This document shows, piece by piece, positions 31,073 through 39,448 of a DNA stretch of 44,435 nt (the stretch's first letter is position 1; every line of letters begins with the position of its first letter). Source of the DNA: Bacteroidota bacterium. GTDB lineage: Bacteria > Bacteroidota > Bacteroidia > JAADEI01. The notes under the pieces are model-generated. The model was not told the DNA's origin, ran no database searches, and was given only the letters and a program-made list of their open reading frames with translations. The DNA lies in NCBI GenBank assembly GCA_026992635.1, contig JALWYU010000080.1:1-44435 (forward strand). The letters are read 5' to 3'. The position numbers and the translations under genes are program-made.

Positions 31073-33706
31073 TTACCTGCCCGGACGAACCCCCCGAACA
31101 AAACCGATTTGGGCAGTTACCTCGCCAACCCGCAAGAAGTACACACCCTCTGGCAAATCTGAAAGGTTAAGCCGAACTGTGTGTCGTCCCTGTGGAATGG
31201 GAATTTGCCTGACGCGTTCCCCCGCCAGATTGAACACCTCTATTCGTCCCGAACCCGCCACCTGAACTGTAAACCAGCCTGTCCCCGACACAGCAGGATA
31301 CACTTGCAAAACTGGATGGGATGACCCAGAAGAATCTGTCAGGGATGCTGAAACCGGTGGAACCTCAATCAGGGGGCGCATCCACATACCCCGACCATGC
31401 GTCGCCGCCACCACAACCTTCAAATCCTCCTGAATCGCAATGTCAAACACTGCGACGTTGGGCACGTCCTCCTGCTTAATCCAGTGGCTCCCCCCATCTA
31501 TAGACACCCAAACCCCATAGTCGGTACCCAGATACAGAACAGGCGGATCCTGCGAGAAATCCACTGCAAGACTCTGTGCGCGCAATCCTTCGGGTAAATC
31601 GCCTGTAATGTCTATCCACGTAGTACCTGTATCCTGGGAGAGGTACACGCGCCCGCCCGAATTCCTGTCCACGCTCAAATACACAATGGCAGGATTGGCA
31701 GGATCCATCCACAGATCGGTAATGGCAGATCCGCCAAACAGGGGAAGTGCCGAGTCCAGTCGTGTCCAGGTTGTCCCGCCATCTACCGTCCGGTAGAGCA
31801 TTCCGTTGGAGCTGCCTGTCAGGATCAGATTGGAATTGCCCTGGGCGATCGCGATCGCCAGCAGATAACCTGCGCTACCGGTCAGGTCGTCACTGATTAC
31901 CGTCCACATATTGCCGCCATCAGGACTCTTCCACACACGATGCGTACCCACGTAGATGACGTGCGGCTGGTTGGGATCCATCACGACTGGCGCATTACAC
32001 CAGCTGACACGGTCGGCAGCCCAGCCACCCGTTACATCTCCAATGTACACGCCGTTATCCCACTTCGTAAAGTACTGCATCAGTGCGTAAGTGGTGTAAT
32101 AAATGTTTGGGGATGCCCAGTCATAGAGGACGGGTCCGCCATCGCCGATGTCGCGTTGATGCCAGGCGAGGGAACCCGACCAGTAAACCGTTCCATTATC
32201 CTGGGTTCCACCTAAGATATCATCCGGCATAGATACACTGGTATCGGGTGAGATCGCCACTGTGTAAAACTGGGTGATGCCCAGTGTCGCATTCATATTG
32301 AACCAGGTATTGCCCAGATCATGGGATTTCCACACGCCGCCATCTGTTCCCACCCACAGTGTCCCATCCGGTCCAAAAGCCAGTGTATGAATATCGGGAT
32401 GGAGCTGAACGCCATTGAGTCCAATCGTAACATCCTGCCAGGTGTTCCCGCCATCCATAGACCGGATTAAACCATAATGGTCGGAATCAAAAGGAAAAAC
32501 ACCCCCTGCAAACACAATATCCGGATTCGTGGGATGGACAATGATACAGTTGTCATACCAGCCCTGACTCCCTACATAATTAGGCGTATTGGGCAGGAGA
32601 AACCAGGTGTTACCACCATCTGTGGACTTGTACAAACCCAGCAACGAACCATCGTTGGCAATGAAGCTGGCATAAAGGATATTAGGATGGCTGGGCGAAA
32701 CCGCTATGTTAATTCGCTGGAAGCCAGAAGAAGGCAAGCCACTGGTCAACTGTGTCCAGGTTCTCCCCGTATCGGTACTTTTCCACAAGCCCGAACCCAT
32801 AATTGCCACAAGGAGCACTGCCGGATTGTTGGGCATCATAACGAGGTCGGTACCCCAGCCCACAGTCAGCGTTGCCTCCCAGGTATCGCCGCCATCCCGA
32901 CTGCGCAGATACCCGCGGTCACTGACCAGATGAACCAGGTCTGGATCATTAGGGTCTACCAGAACCTTTGCAATATAGGCACCCACTGTATCTTTGCCAG
33001 CAATTTTGATCCAGGTGTTCCCGCCATCCGTGGATTTGAACAGACCATCGCCATAATAGCATACTGCGCAGAAATGCTGTTCGCCAGTGCCATAGTAGAT
33101 AATGTTGGGATTCCCCGGAAAAATCGCAATAGAACCTGTGGCAAGCGACGAAAGGTGGTCTGTAATAGGCTGGAAGGTCGCTCCGCCATCGGTGGATTTC
33201 CAGATCCCACCCTGGGCACCCCCTATGTAGACGATGCTGGGATTCGTGGGGTCAACGGCAATGGCAGTAACCCTACCCGAAGCACTGGCAAAACCCGTCC
33301 AGAATTCATCCACAATGGGTTGCGGACCCAGAAAAGTCCACTCTGGCGGACGTTGCCAATTGAACGCCTCCCGAACAAAGACAGTACGGGCAGGCACTCT
33401 ATCGGGTCGGCTGTATGCCTGTACCACGAGTTCCTCAAGGGACAGGCGAGGAGGAGGAAGAAGAACCGGTGAAGACCATAGCGAGGAAGAGCGTAGCGTG
33501 TGCTCCGGGGCATAACTGTGTCCTCCTTGAAAAGCCCATACATGCCCAGGTATACCAGATAATATCCAGACCAAGAGCTGGCACCATCCAGTCAGTCCTC
33601 CTGGACATTTTGCGCACGCGGCTTGCCCACATGATGCAATGGCTTTTTGGCTTTCCGCTAATGAGGCGTCTGACGTAGAGTAAAGTACATGCACTCTATT
33701 AATCAA
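31073..33706 (-). CDS. T9SS-exported BNR/Asp-box repeat protein
   Basis: The 877-residue protein is dominated by Asp-box (BNR) and sortilin-like propeller repeats: GGIWKSTDGGATF, DGLFKSTDGGNTWIKI, GYLRSRDGGDTW, SGLWKSTDTGRTW, GLYKSTDGGNTWFL and more through about residue 740. These repeats build multi-bladed beta-propellers found in sialidases, Vps10 proteins and photosystem assembly factors; no sialidase catalytic set is apparent. The last 80 residues are a type A T9SS sorting domain (RIEVFNLAGERVRQIPIP, then LPEGVYFLRV). The N-terminus is unsure: the first 40 residues are not a signal peptide, though QLLVWILSGIPGHVWA at about 43-58 could be its core. Only 10 nt separate it from the convergent pbpC gene. 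Confidence 0.85.
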   Translation of the reverse strand: MINRVHVLYSTSDASLAESQKAIASCGQAACAKCPGGLTGWCQLLVWILSGIPGHVWAFQGGHSYAPEHTLRSSSLWSSPVLLPPPRLSLEELVVQAYSRPDRVPARTVFVREAFNWQRPPEWTFLGPQPIVDEFWTGFASASGRVTAIAVDPTNPSIVYIGGAQGGIWKSTDGGATFQPITDHLSSLATGSIAIFPGNPNIIYYGTGEQHFCAVCYYGDGLFKSTDGGNTWIKIAGKDTVGAYIAKVLVDPNDPDLVHLVSDRGYLRSRDGGDTWEATLTVGWGTDLVMMPNNPAVLLVAIMGSGLWKSTDTGRTWTQLTSGLPSSGFQRINIAVSPSHPNILYASFIANDGSLLGLYKSTDGGNTWFLLPNTPNYVGSQGWYDNCIIVHPTNPDIVFAGGVFPFDSDHYGLIRSMDGGNTWQDVTIGLNGVQLHPDIHTLAFGPDGTLWVGTDGGVWKSHDLGNTWFNMNATLGITQFYTVAISPDTSVSMPDDILGGTQDNGTVYWSGSLAWHQRDIGDGGPVLYDWASPNIYYTTYALMQYFTKWDNGVYIGDVTGGWAADRVSWCNAPVVMDPNQPHVIYVGTHRVWKSPDGGNMWTVISDDLTGSAGYLLAIAIAQGNSNLILTGSSNGMLYRTVDGGTTWTRLDSALPLFGGSAITDLWMDPANPAIVYLSVDRNSGGRVYLSQDTGTTWIDITGDLPEGLRAQSLAVDFSQDPPVLYLGTDYGVWVSIDGGSHWIKQEDVPNVAVFDIAIQEDLKVVVAATHGRGMWMRPLIEVPPVSASLTDSSGSSHPVLQVYPAVSGTGWFTVQVAGSGRIEVFNLAGERVRQIPIPQGRHTVRLNLSDLPEGVYFLRVGEVTAQIGFVRGVRPGR

Positions 33707-33921
33707 CGACGCAGCCCACCAGCCACCAGAAGATCATCAACAAAGACACGACTTGACCGGTACACTTGCCTGTCTGGCTTTGCCATCATATCTTCTCCCG
33801 CACAATAAAATAGGGACCCAAACCTTCAAAACTCGCACTGTACTCTCCTCCCCTTATTCGGTCCCAACAATCAACAAGTGATAACCAATCTCCTGTGGCT
33901 CCACACCACACACCCACACAC

Positions 33922-34929
33922 CTACTTCTTCAGGAACTTGTACTTTTTGTTGTCCACGAAAAGATAGTAAACCCCTGGCTTCAGATCGCGCACGTCAATT
34001 TCCTGACCTCGTCCCTCCTTAACTTTGTTGCCATAGGAATCATAAATCATGTACTCGGCAGGACGCGACAGCCGAATTTTCGTAGAGACCCGCTGCGGAT
34101 AGAAGGTAACCGGGGGCTTCCGAGACCGATAAACCAGAATAATGTCGCCATAGCGCCAGCCCATGGCGGCATCCCGCTGCTTGATTCGGTAACGGTTCTC
34201 GCCGGAAAAATGATCTACACGCACCACATAAGTGTTAAAGCCACCTGGACCTTTGCCCTTCACCTTGGCAATGACTTTCCATTTGCCATATTCCTCACGT
34301 TCAATGTAAAAAGGTTCTTCAGAGATTTCGTTTCGGGTTGTAAAGCGAATGGAGTTCTCGTCGGCAGTAAAGGAAACCAGTTCAAACGTGCTTTTTGCCA
34401 CCAGTGCCCCCGGGTTCAGGACGCGAGGACGACATCCCTTCCTGTGTTTGATGACGATTTCCACGTACTGCCCTTTCTTCAGCCCTAACTGCGCAAAGTC
34501 AATCTCAAAGGCACTGGACTTGTACAGGTTACTGGGCAATGCCTGTCCATTCACCTGAACCTCCACCACACAAAAATTCCGCGTCCGAACATCGTAAGGA
34601 TTCTGGATGTAAAGCACCTGACCCTGATAAGTCCCATCAATGGTAACGATTTCCAGATCCTGGGCAAGCACAAGGTCTGCAGTGATGGTTGTGATGGTTG
34701 CAACAAAGGCAAGCCAAAGCCATTTAAGGAGGCGTGCCCATTCCCAGTGCCAACGGAAATCCTTCTGTTCTGACAGGGAGCCCGCCGTACCCACACCGTG
34801 AACATGATGAATCATCTTCTTCGTAGCCATGACCATGTCCGGAGCTTTTTCGCTGATTGGCATTGCTGGTGGATGCCCTGATTCCGGAAACAAACCTTTA
34901 ATTAAAGGTAGCGTATCCGGATTAAACAA
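33922..34929 (-). CDS. Exported protein with T9SS-like C-terminal tail
   Basis: The frame gives 335 residues, but the hydrophobic export signal (LLKWLWLAFVATITTIT, cleavage near VLAQ) sits around residues 67-90. The true start is therefore probably one of the inner ATGs (34836 or 34830) or later; the outermost is reported because none has a clear ribosome binding site. The mature protein has a beta-sandwich-like N-terminal part (DGTYQGQVLYIQNPY, RNFCVVEVQVNGQALPS, SSAFEIDFAQLGLKKGQ, HRKGCRPRVLNPGALV) and a C-terminal part ending YMIYDSYGNKVKEGRG, DLKPGVYYLFVD, KFLKK, which resembles a T9SS sorting domain. I recall this arrangement in uncharacterised Bacteroidota proteins but can give no function. 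Confidence 0.7.
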   Translation of the reverse strand: MFNPDTLPLIKGLFPESGHPPAMPISEKAPDMVMATKKMIHHVHGVGTAGSLSEQKDFRWHWEWARLLKWLWLAFVATITTITADLVLAQDLEIVTIDGTYQGQVLYIQNPYDVRTRNFCVVEVQVNGQALPSNLYKSSAFEIDFAQLGLKKGQYVEIVIKHRKGCRPRVLNPGALVAKSTFELVSFTADENSIRFTTRNEISEEPFYIEREEYGKWKVIAKVKGKGPGGFNTYVVRVDHFSGENRYRIKQRDAAMGWRYGDIILVYRSRKPPVTFYPQRVSTKIRLSRPAEYMIYDSYGNKVKEGRGQEIDVRDLKPGVYYLFVDNKKYKFLKK

Positions 34930-35000
34930 AATGCATTTTTGGAAACCGGGACGGGCAGATTCCGTTTTCTATCAAAACCACAGCAACGTTTCTGGCTGGT

Positions 35001-35516
35001 TTATCGGGGATTGCGCACCCACACTTCAAAAGAGACCACAGGCATAAGCGCAGTGTGGGGTGAGACCCACAGGGTCCGCACGATGCACCGCCACTGATGC
35101 CAGTCCCAATCAGGAAAATAAGTATCGCCTGTAGCGGACCTGTGAATCCGTGTTAGGTAAATGCGCTGAACCCACTGCCGAAACAACGCATAGATCTGGG
35201 CACCCCCTCCTACGAAGATCTCCTGGACACGGCGATGTGCCAGCCATTCGTGGGCGCGCGCGAAAGCCTCCTCCACCGAATGCACCACAGTACATCCTTC
35301 AGGTACCTGCAGACTTTTTCGCGAAAGAATAATCAGATGTCTGCCTGGCAAAGGACGCTGGATACTTTCCCAGGTACGCCGTCCTATGATCAGTGGGGCG
35401 CCCCAGGTGAGCCGACGAAAATACCGGAGATCCACAGGCAGATGCCAGGGAAGCGTATTGCGATTGCCAATCACGTGGTTTTCCGCCATCGCCACCACAT
35501 ACGCCACGATGGGCAT
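35001..35516 (-). CDS. folA: Dihydrofolate reductase
   Basis: This enzyme reduces dihydrofolate to tetrahydrofolate with NADPH, restoring the cofactor consumed by thymidylate synthase. The ATG at 35516 is chosen over 35543 because GGAGG lies 11 nt upstream and the protein then starts MPIVAYVVAMAENHVIGNRN, as in the family. Visible landmarks are LPWHLPVDLRYFRRLT with the catalytic acidic residue (D in the LPVDL helix), IIGRRTWESI, LPGRHLIILSR and the nucleotide-binding IFVGGGAQIYAL. Length (171 residues) is normal. It follows thyA by 39 nt on the same strand, the usual thyA-folA pair. Confidence 0.96.
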   Translation of the reverse strand: MPIVAYVVAMAENHVIGNRNTLPWHLPVDLRYFRRLTWGAPLIIGRRTWESIQRPLPGRHLIILSRKSLQVPEGCTVVHSVEEAFARAHEWLAHRRVQEIFVGGGAQIYALFRQWVQRIYLTRIHRSATGDTYFPDWDWHQWRCIVRTLWVSPHTALMPVVSFEVWVRNPR

Positions 35517-35555
35517 AGCCTGTTTCGCCTCCTTTGCCTTCATTGGTGAATGAAA

Positions 35556-36356
35556 TTACACGGCAACGGGTGCGCGAATCCAGGGATGGGGATTGTAATC
35601 CTGAATCTGGATATCGTCCGGCTGAAAGTCGTCAATGTTTTTGATATGGGGGTTGAGCCACAGGCGCGGTAACGGGCGGGGTGTCCGTGCCAGTTGCGTC
35701 CGTGCTTGCTGGAGATGGTTCTGGTAAAGGTGGAGGTCCCCATAACTGATGATGAGTTTCCCTGGCTGAAGACCCGTCACCTGCGCAATCATAGAGGTAA
35801 GCAGTGCGTATCCGGCAATGTTAAAGGGCACGCCGATAAATACATCGGCACTGCGCTGATAGAGGTGGCAGTGAAGTCGTCCATCCTTACTGACGTAGAA
35901 CTGGAAGAGGACATGGCAGGGAGGGAGGCGCATCTGATGGAGCTGTGCCACATTCCAGGCACTGACGACGAGCCGCCGCGAATGGGGATTCTGCCGAATC
36001 TCGTCAATCACCGCCTGAATCTGGTCTATGTACCCCTGATCGCTGTATCGCGGCCATCGTCGCCACTGATAGCCGTAAATGGGTCCCAAGTTGCCCTGTT
36101 CGTCTGCCCAGGGATCCCAGATGTGCACGCCATGCTCGTTCAAATAGTGGATAGAGGTGCCCCCGCGCAAGTACCATAAAACCTCAATTTTGACGGCGTG
36201 AAAATTGATTTTTTTGGTTGTGAGCAAGGGGAATCCTTCCTGGAGGTCGTGAACAAACTGGTAACCAAAGACAGAGAGCGTACCCACGCCAGTTCGGTCA
36301 GGGCGTGCTTCTCCATGCTCCAGAATGTATTTCAGCATGTTCAGATAAGCGTGCAT
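35556..36356 (-). CDS. thyA: Thymidylate synthase
   Basis: This enzyme methylates dUMP to dTMP using methylenetetrahydrofolate, the folate step that needs the folA product downstream. The 266-residue protein matches the E. coli enzyme along its length: [37 protein letters not shown], the catalytic Cys147 in [27 protein letters not shown] and [11 protein letters not shown]. The C-terminus [11 protein letters not shown] has the conserved ending. It starts 35 nt after trmD, so it probably belongs to an ABC-trmD-thyA-folA transcript. Confidence 0.97.
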   Translation of the reverse strand: MHAYLNMLKYILEHGEARPDRTGVGTLSVFGYQFVHDLQEGFPLLTTKKINFHAVKIEVLWYLRGGTSIHYLNEHGVHIWDPWADEQGNLGPIYGYQWRRWPRYSDQGYIDQIQAVIDEIRQNPHSRRLVVSAWNVAQLHQMRLPPCHVLFQFYVSKDGRLHCHLYQRSADVFIGVPFNIAGYALLTSMIAQVTGLQPGKLIISYGDLHLYQNHLQQARTQLARTPRPLPRLWLNPHIKNIDDFQPDDIQIQDYNPHPWIRAPVAV

Positions 36357-36391
36357 GACAGTGGGCTTTGCCAGAGATTCTGGATAGGAAG

Positions 36392-37141
36392 TTAGTGATT
36401 GCTGGAAGATTTACGTCTCTGCTGCTGTTGTTGCTGTAGAGGTGAAGCTTCCATTCGCTGGAGAAAGCGCTGATAGAGGTCGGGGCGCCGTGCTTTTGTT
36501 CTGGCGATTGCCTGTTCCCACCGCCACTGGGCGATTTTTTTGTGGTCGCCCGACAGAAGAACGTCCGGAACACGTAAGCCACGAAACTCGGCAGGACGTG
36601 TGTATACGGGGGGTGCTAAGAGGTCGTCCTGAAACGAATCTGTCAGGACAGATTCTTCGTTGCCCACGGCACCGGGCACTAACCGAATCACTGCATCCAG
36701 CAGGATGCATGCAGCAAGTTCCCCACCACTCAGCACATAATCGCCAATGGAAATCTCCCGGGAGACGAACAGGTCAATCACGCGCTGATCCACACCTTTG
36801 TAATGCCCACACAACAGAATCAAATTGCGTTTGAGGGAGAGTTCATTCACGAGTGGCTGGGCGAGCAGTTCGCCAGCTGGGCTGAGCATGATGATTTCGT
36901 CGTAGGTGCGCTGTGCGCGCAGCTGGTCTAAGAGACGGGCGTACGGCTCGGGGCGCAATACCATTCCTCCCCCTCCTCCATAGGGGTAGTCGTCAATTTG
37001 CCGGTATTTGCCCAGTCCATAGTTACGCAGGTCGTGCACGACGACCTGAACAACCCCTTTCTGAATGGCACGTTTGGGAATAGAATACTGCAGGAAGCAG
37101 TGGATGATTTCCGGGATGACCGCTACTACGTCAATGCGCAT
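36392..37141 (-). CDS. trmD: tRNA (guanine-37-N1)-methyltransferase
   Basis: TrmD methylates G37 next to the anticodon using S-adenosylmethionine, preventing +1 frameshifting. The frame runs to 37252, but the family start [12 protein letters not shown] lies at 37141; the upstream 37 residues are Pro/Thr filler overlapping the ABC gene, so I start at 37141 (249 residues). The trefoil-knot motifs are [28 protein letters not shown] and [17 protein letters not shown]; the C-terminal part has YTRPAEFRG and [13 protein letters not shown]. The extreme C-terminus carries a short run of six Gln and a Ser-rich end. It overlaps the 3' end of the ABC gene by 11 nt. Confidence 0.95.
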   Translation of the reverse strand: MRIDVVAVIPEIIHCFLQYSIPKRAIQKGVVQVVVHDLRNYGLGKYRQIDDYPYGGGGGMVLRPEPYARLLDQLRAQRTYDEIIMLSPAGELLAQPLVNELSLKRNLILLCGHYKGVDQRVIDLFVSREISIGDYVLSGGELAACILLDAVIRLVPGAVGNEESVLTDSFQDDLLAPPVYTRPAEFRGLRVPDVLLSGDHKKIAQWRWEQAIARTKARRPDLYQRFLQRMEASPLQQQQQQRRKSSSNH

Positions 37142-37931
37142 TGCGGGTTGGGTGGTGGGTATGCTCCTCGTGGTCGGTTGTGGTGGCTGTGGTGGCTGTG
37201 GGTTCTGCACCATGACTCTGACGAATTCTTTCAATTCGCTGAACCTGTCCATTTTTCAGGTGGAGGATCCGATCGCAGATCTGTTCCATTTGCTGGCGAT
37301 TGTGCGACACAAAAATCATTGTCACGCCCTCCTTGCGCAGTGCATCCAGTTTTTTCAGGCATTTTTTCTGGAAGGCTTCGTCGCCCACTGCCAAAACCTC
37401 ATCAATCAGCAGGATGTCCGGATCCGTATGGATTGCAATGGCGAAGCCTAAGCGTGCGAGCATTCCCGAGGAGTAAATCCGGACGGGTTCGTCAATAAAG
37501 GGTTCCAGTTCGGCGAACGCAATGATGTCATCCAGTTTTTTCTGGATTTGTCGGCGCGTCATTCCCAGGAGTATACCGTTCAGAAAGATGTTTTCCCTTC
37601 CGGTGAGATCATACTGGAAGCCTGTGCCCAGCTCTAAGAGTGGGGCGATTCGTCCGCGCACTGTAACTGTTCCGGCAGTGGGTTTCATCACGCCGGCGAT
37701 CAACGCCAGCAGCGTGCTTTTTCCTGCGCCATTGTGTCCCATGATGCCGAATACCTCGCCCCGATACACCTCAAAGGATACGTCTTTGAGGGCGAGGAAG
37801 CGTGATTCACGCAGGCGCCTTGCCAACCTCGGTAAATGCAACACCACTTCCTTCAAAGAAGTGAGGATGTGATGATAATGGATGTACTCCTTCCACACGT
37901 GCTGGACTGACACCACGACATCCTGTGCCAT
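37131..37931 (-). CDS. ABC transporter ATP-binding protein, polysaccharide-export (Wzt/TagH-like) type
   Basis: This is the ATPase half of an exporter of the O-antigen/teichoic-acid group. It has Walker A GHNGAGKST (about 65-73), the signature YSSGMLARLGFA, Walker B PDILLIDEVLAVGDEAF and the H-loop FVSHNRQQM. The long segment before Walker A (SLKEVVLHLPRLARRLRESR) and the phrase LLELGTGFQYDLTGRENIFL are typical of Wzt/TagH/RfbB-type proteins. The C-terminus has a Thr/His-rich tail in place of the glycan-binding Wzt domain. No permease gene is in the window, so its partner is elsewhere. The ATPase may serve lipid-linked polysaccharide export; substrate is unknown. It leads the trmD-thyA-folA run. 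Confidence 0.9.
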   Translation of the reverse strand: MAQDVVVSVQHVWKEYIHYHHILTSLKEVVLHLPRLARRLRESRFLALKDVSFEVYRGEVFGIMGHNGAGKSTLLALIAGVMKPTAGTVTVRGRIAPLLELGTGFQYDLTGRENIFLNGILLGMTRRQIQKKLDDIIAFAELEPFIDEPVRIYSSGMLARLGFAIAIHTDPDILLIDEVLAVGDEAFQKKCLKKLDALRKEGVTMIFVSHNRQQMEQICDRILHLKNGQVQRIERIRQSHGAEPTATTATTTDHEEHTHHPTRNAH

Positions 37932-38018
37932 TCATTCCGGGCATTTGCTGTTGTTGCCATCGTCTCCTGAAACGTACAACACAAATCTGGGTAGATTCGT
38001 TCACGGCACGGTTATGAG

Positions 38019-39377
38019 TTACCAGGTCAGGTGGTACTCAGCGAGCCAATCGCTTTCGTAGCGGATATACAGCGTGTTTTGAATGGGGTTCAGGGCAGGT
38101 GGAAAAGGCATGCTGGATTCAGGGGAAGCGCCCCATGGAATTGTGCACTGGGTGGTTTGGGCAGGAAACTGGACACGTTGAATTGTGAGGTGGATACCTG
38201 CTTCATGGTAGGCATACCAGATCACAGTCGTGGCTGTACTGAACAGGACCTGCTCCCCAGGATAGGATAACATCTGCGTATGCAGGCAATATTCGGGATA
38301 GGAAGGTTTCGGATGCAGCGCGTGCACTCTAATGGCTGGTCGGCCAGATTGGAGTAGTGCGTCTACGGACACTGCCAGAACCAGTTCAACCCACTGGACG
38401 TTCAGCGAGACTGCAGCGGAATCAGGGCTGGCTGACTTGCCTGCGTGAGCAACGGTAGTGCAGGCAATACATCGTCCGTGAAAAACAAGCAGTACTCTGT
38501 TTTGCCTGTCCAGACTGGTATGAATTTGTGTCCAGGTACAGGGCGGAAGGCTCACCATTGCCAGTTTACGGGTTAGTTCCTGACAGAGTTCCTCCTGATT
38601 GCTACAGGTGTGTGCCGAGATTGCCGGAAAAATTTCCGAACAATACAGGGAGGTGAGCAGGTTCGCAGCCCAACGCAATTTTCCTTCCTTCATAAGGTCA
38701 ATGAGATACAGCATAGAGGTGGAGCGATCAAAAAATATACAAACGGAGTCCGTACACATTACTGGAAAGGCACTGACAATGGTTCGGAGGGCTTCGGGTG
38801 CAAATGTTGTGATTCGTTGCTGGCGAATAGCACATAAGGAGATAGGCGCCACTGCAGGCATTTTCTGCAGGCAAGCAGCTAACAAAGACTCTGGCATGAG
38901 CATAGAAACCGAAAAAGTTGAATGGGTATCTGAATCGGCACGTACAATCAGTAGAATGTGAAAGGGTTGCGAAGAGGGAAACAGGCGCTTGTCCGACCAA
39001 AAGGTATCTACTACATTGCCAAACATCACGACTTCGTTTGGTAAAGGACCACTGCCGGAAAGCCGCCAGAGCACATAGGCGGGTCCCTCCATGGAAGTTT
39101 CCCACTCATAGGGAAAGACATAGAAGACGGGCAAATGGGGAAAAAGATTCAGAAGACATGTCCGGATCTGAGTGAAGCGAATGCGAAGTGCGGAATACCG
39201 GCTCACTGGATAGGAAATTGACCAGACAATGGCAGAATCCACATCGGCAGATTGCATAAATGCCAACACCTGATGCCAGGAACTATACGCAGAGGTATCA
39301 CCGTGCTGGGAAGGAATCCGGGCAATAGAAACTGGCAGAGTGCAAAGATAAGCTATAATCACTATGCATTGCCACAT
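38019..39377 (-). CDS. Exported protein of unknown function
   Basis: I start at the ATG at 39377 (452 residues), which gives a signal-like N-terminus (MWQCIVIIAYLCTLPVSI, cleavage near SIA). The ATG at 39410 would add eleven residues with an Asp and an Arg. The mature protein is mixed, with many Cys and Ser/Thr residues and beta-type segments (FHILLIVRADSDTHSTFSVS). No motif is recognised and no T9SS tail is clear. It resembles 5382-6839 in size, export and composition, but I could not align the two. It lies 87 nt upstream of the ABC gene on the same strand. Confidence 0.6.
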   Translation of the reverse strand: MWQCIVIIAYLCTLPVSIARIPSQHGDTSAYSSWHQVLAFMQSADVDSAIVWSISYPVSRYSALRIRFTQIRTCLLNLFPHLPVFYVFPYEWETSMEGPAYVLWRLSGSGPLPNEVVMFGNVVDTFWSDKRLFPSSQPFHILLIVRADSDTHSTFSVSMLMPESLLAACLQKMPAVAPISLCAIRQQRITTFAPEALRTIVSAFPVMCTDSVCIFFDRSTSMLYLIDLMKEGKLRWAANLLTSLYCSEIFPAISAHTCSNQEELCQELTRKLAMVSLPPCTWTQIHTSLDRQNRVLLVFHGRCIACTTVAHAGKSASPDSAAVSLNVQWVELVLAVSVDALLQSGRPAIRVHALHPKPSYPEYCLHTQMLSYPGEQVLFSTATTVIWYAYHEAGIHLTIQRVQFPAQTTQCTIPWGASPESSMPFPPALNPIQNTLYIRYESDWLAEYHLTW

Positions 39378-39448
39378 ACCGAACCATCCGTCGATCCGAC
39401 ACACCGCCACGCCACATTATTATGTTAACCTGCCTAAGTCCCCACTTT

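Noticed and set aside
32477-33472. 331-codon plus-strand frame inside the BNR protein gene
   Set aside because: It is antisense to repeated Asp-box coding DNA; the periodic codons keep it open by chance.
33707-33921. Replication origin in the longest spacer of the skew transition
   Set aside because: No cluster of DnaA boxes (TTATCCACA-like) and no origin-linked genes are visible; only the skew hints at it.
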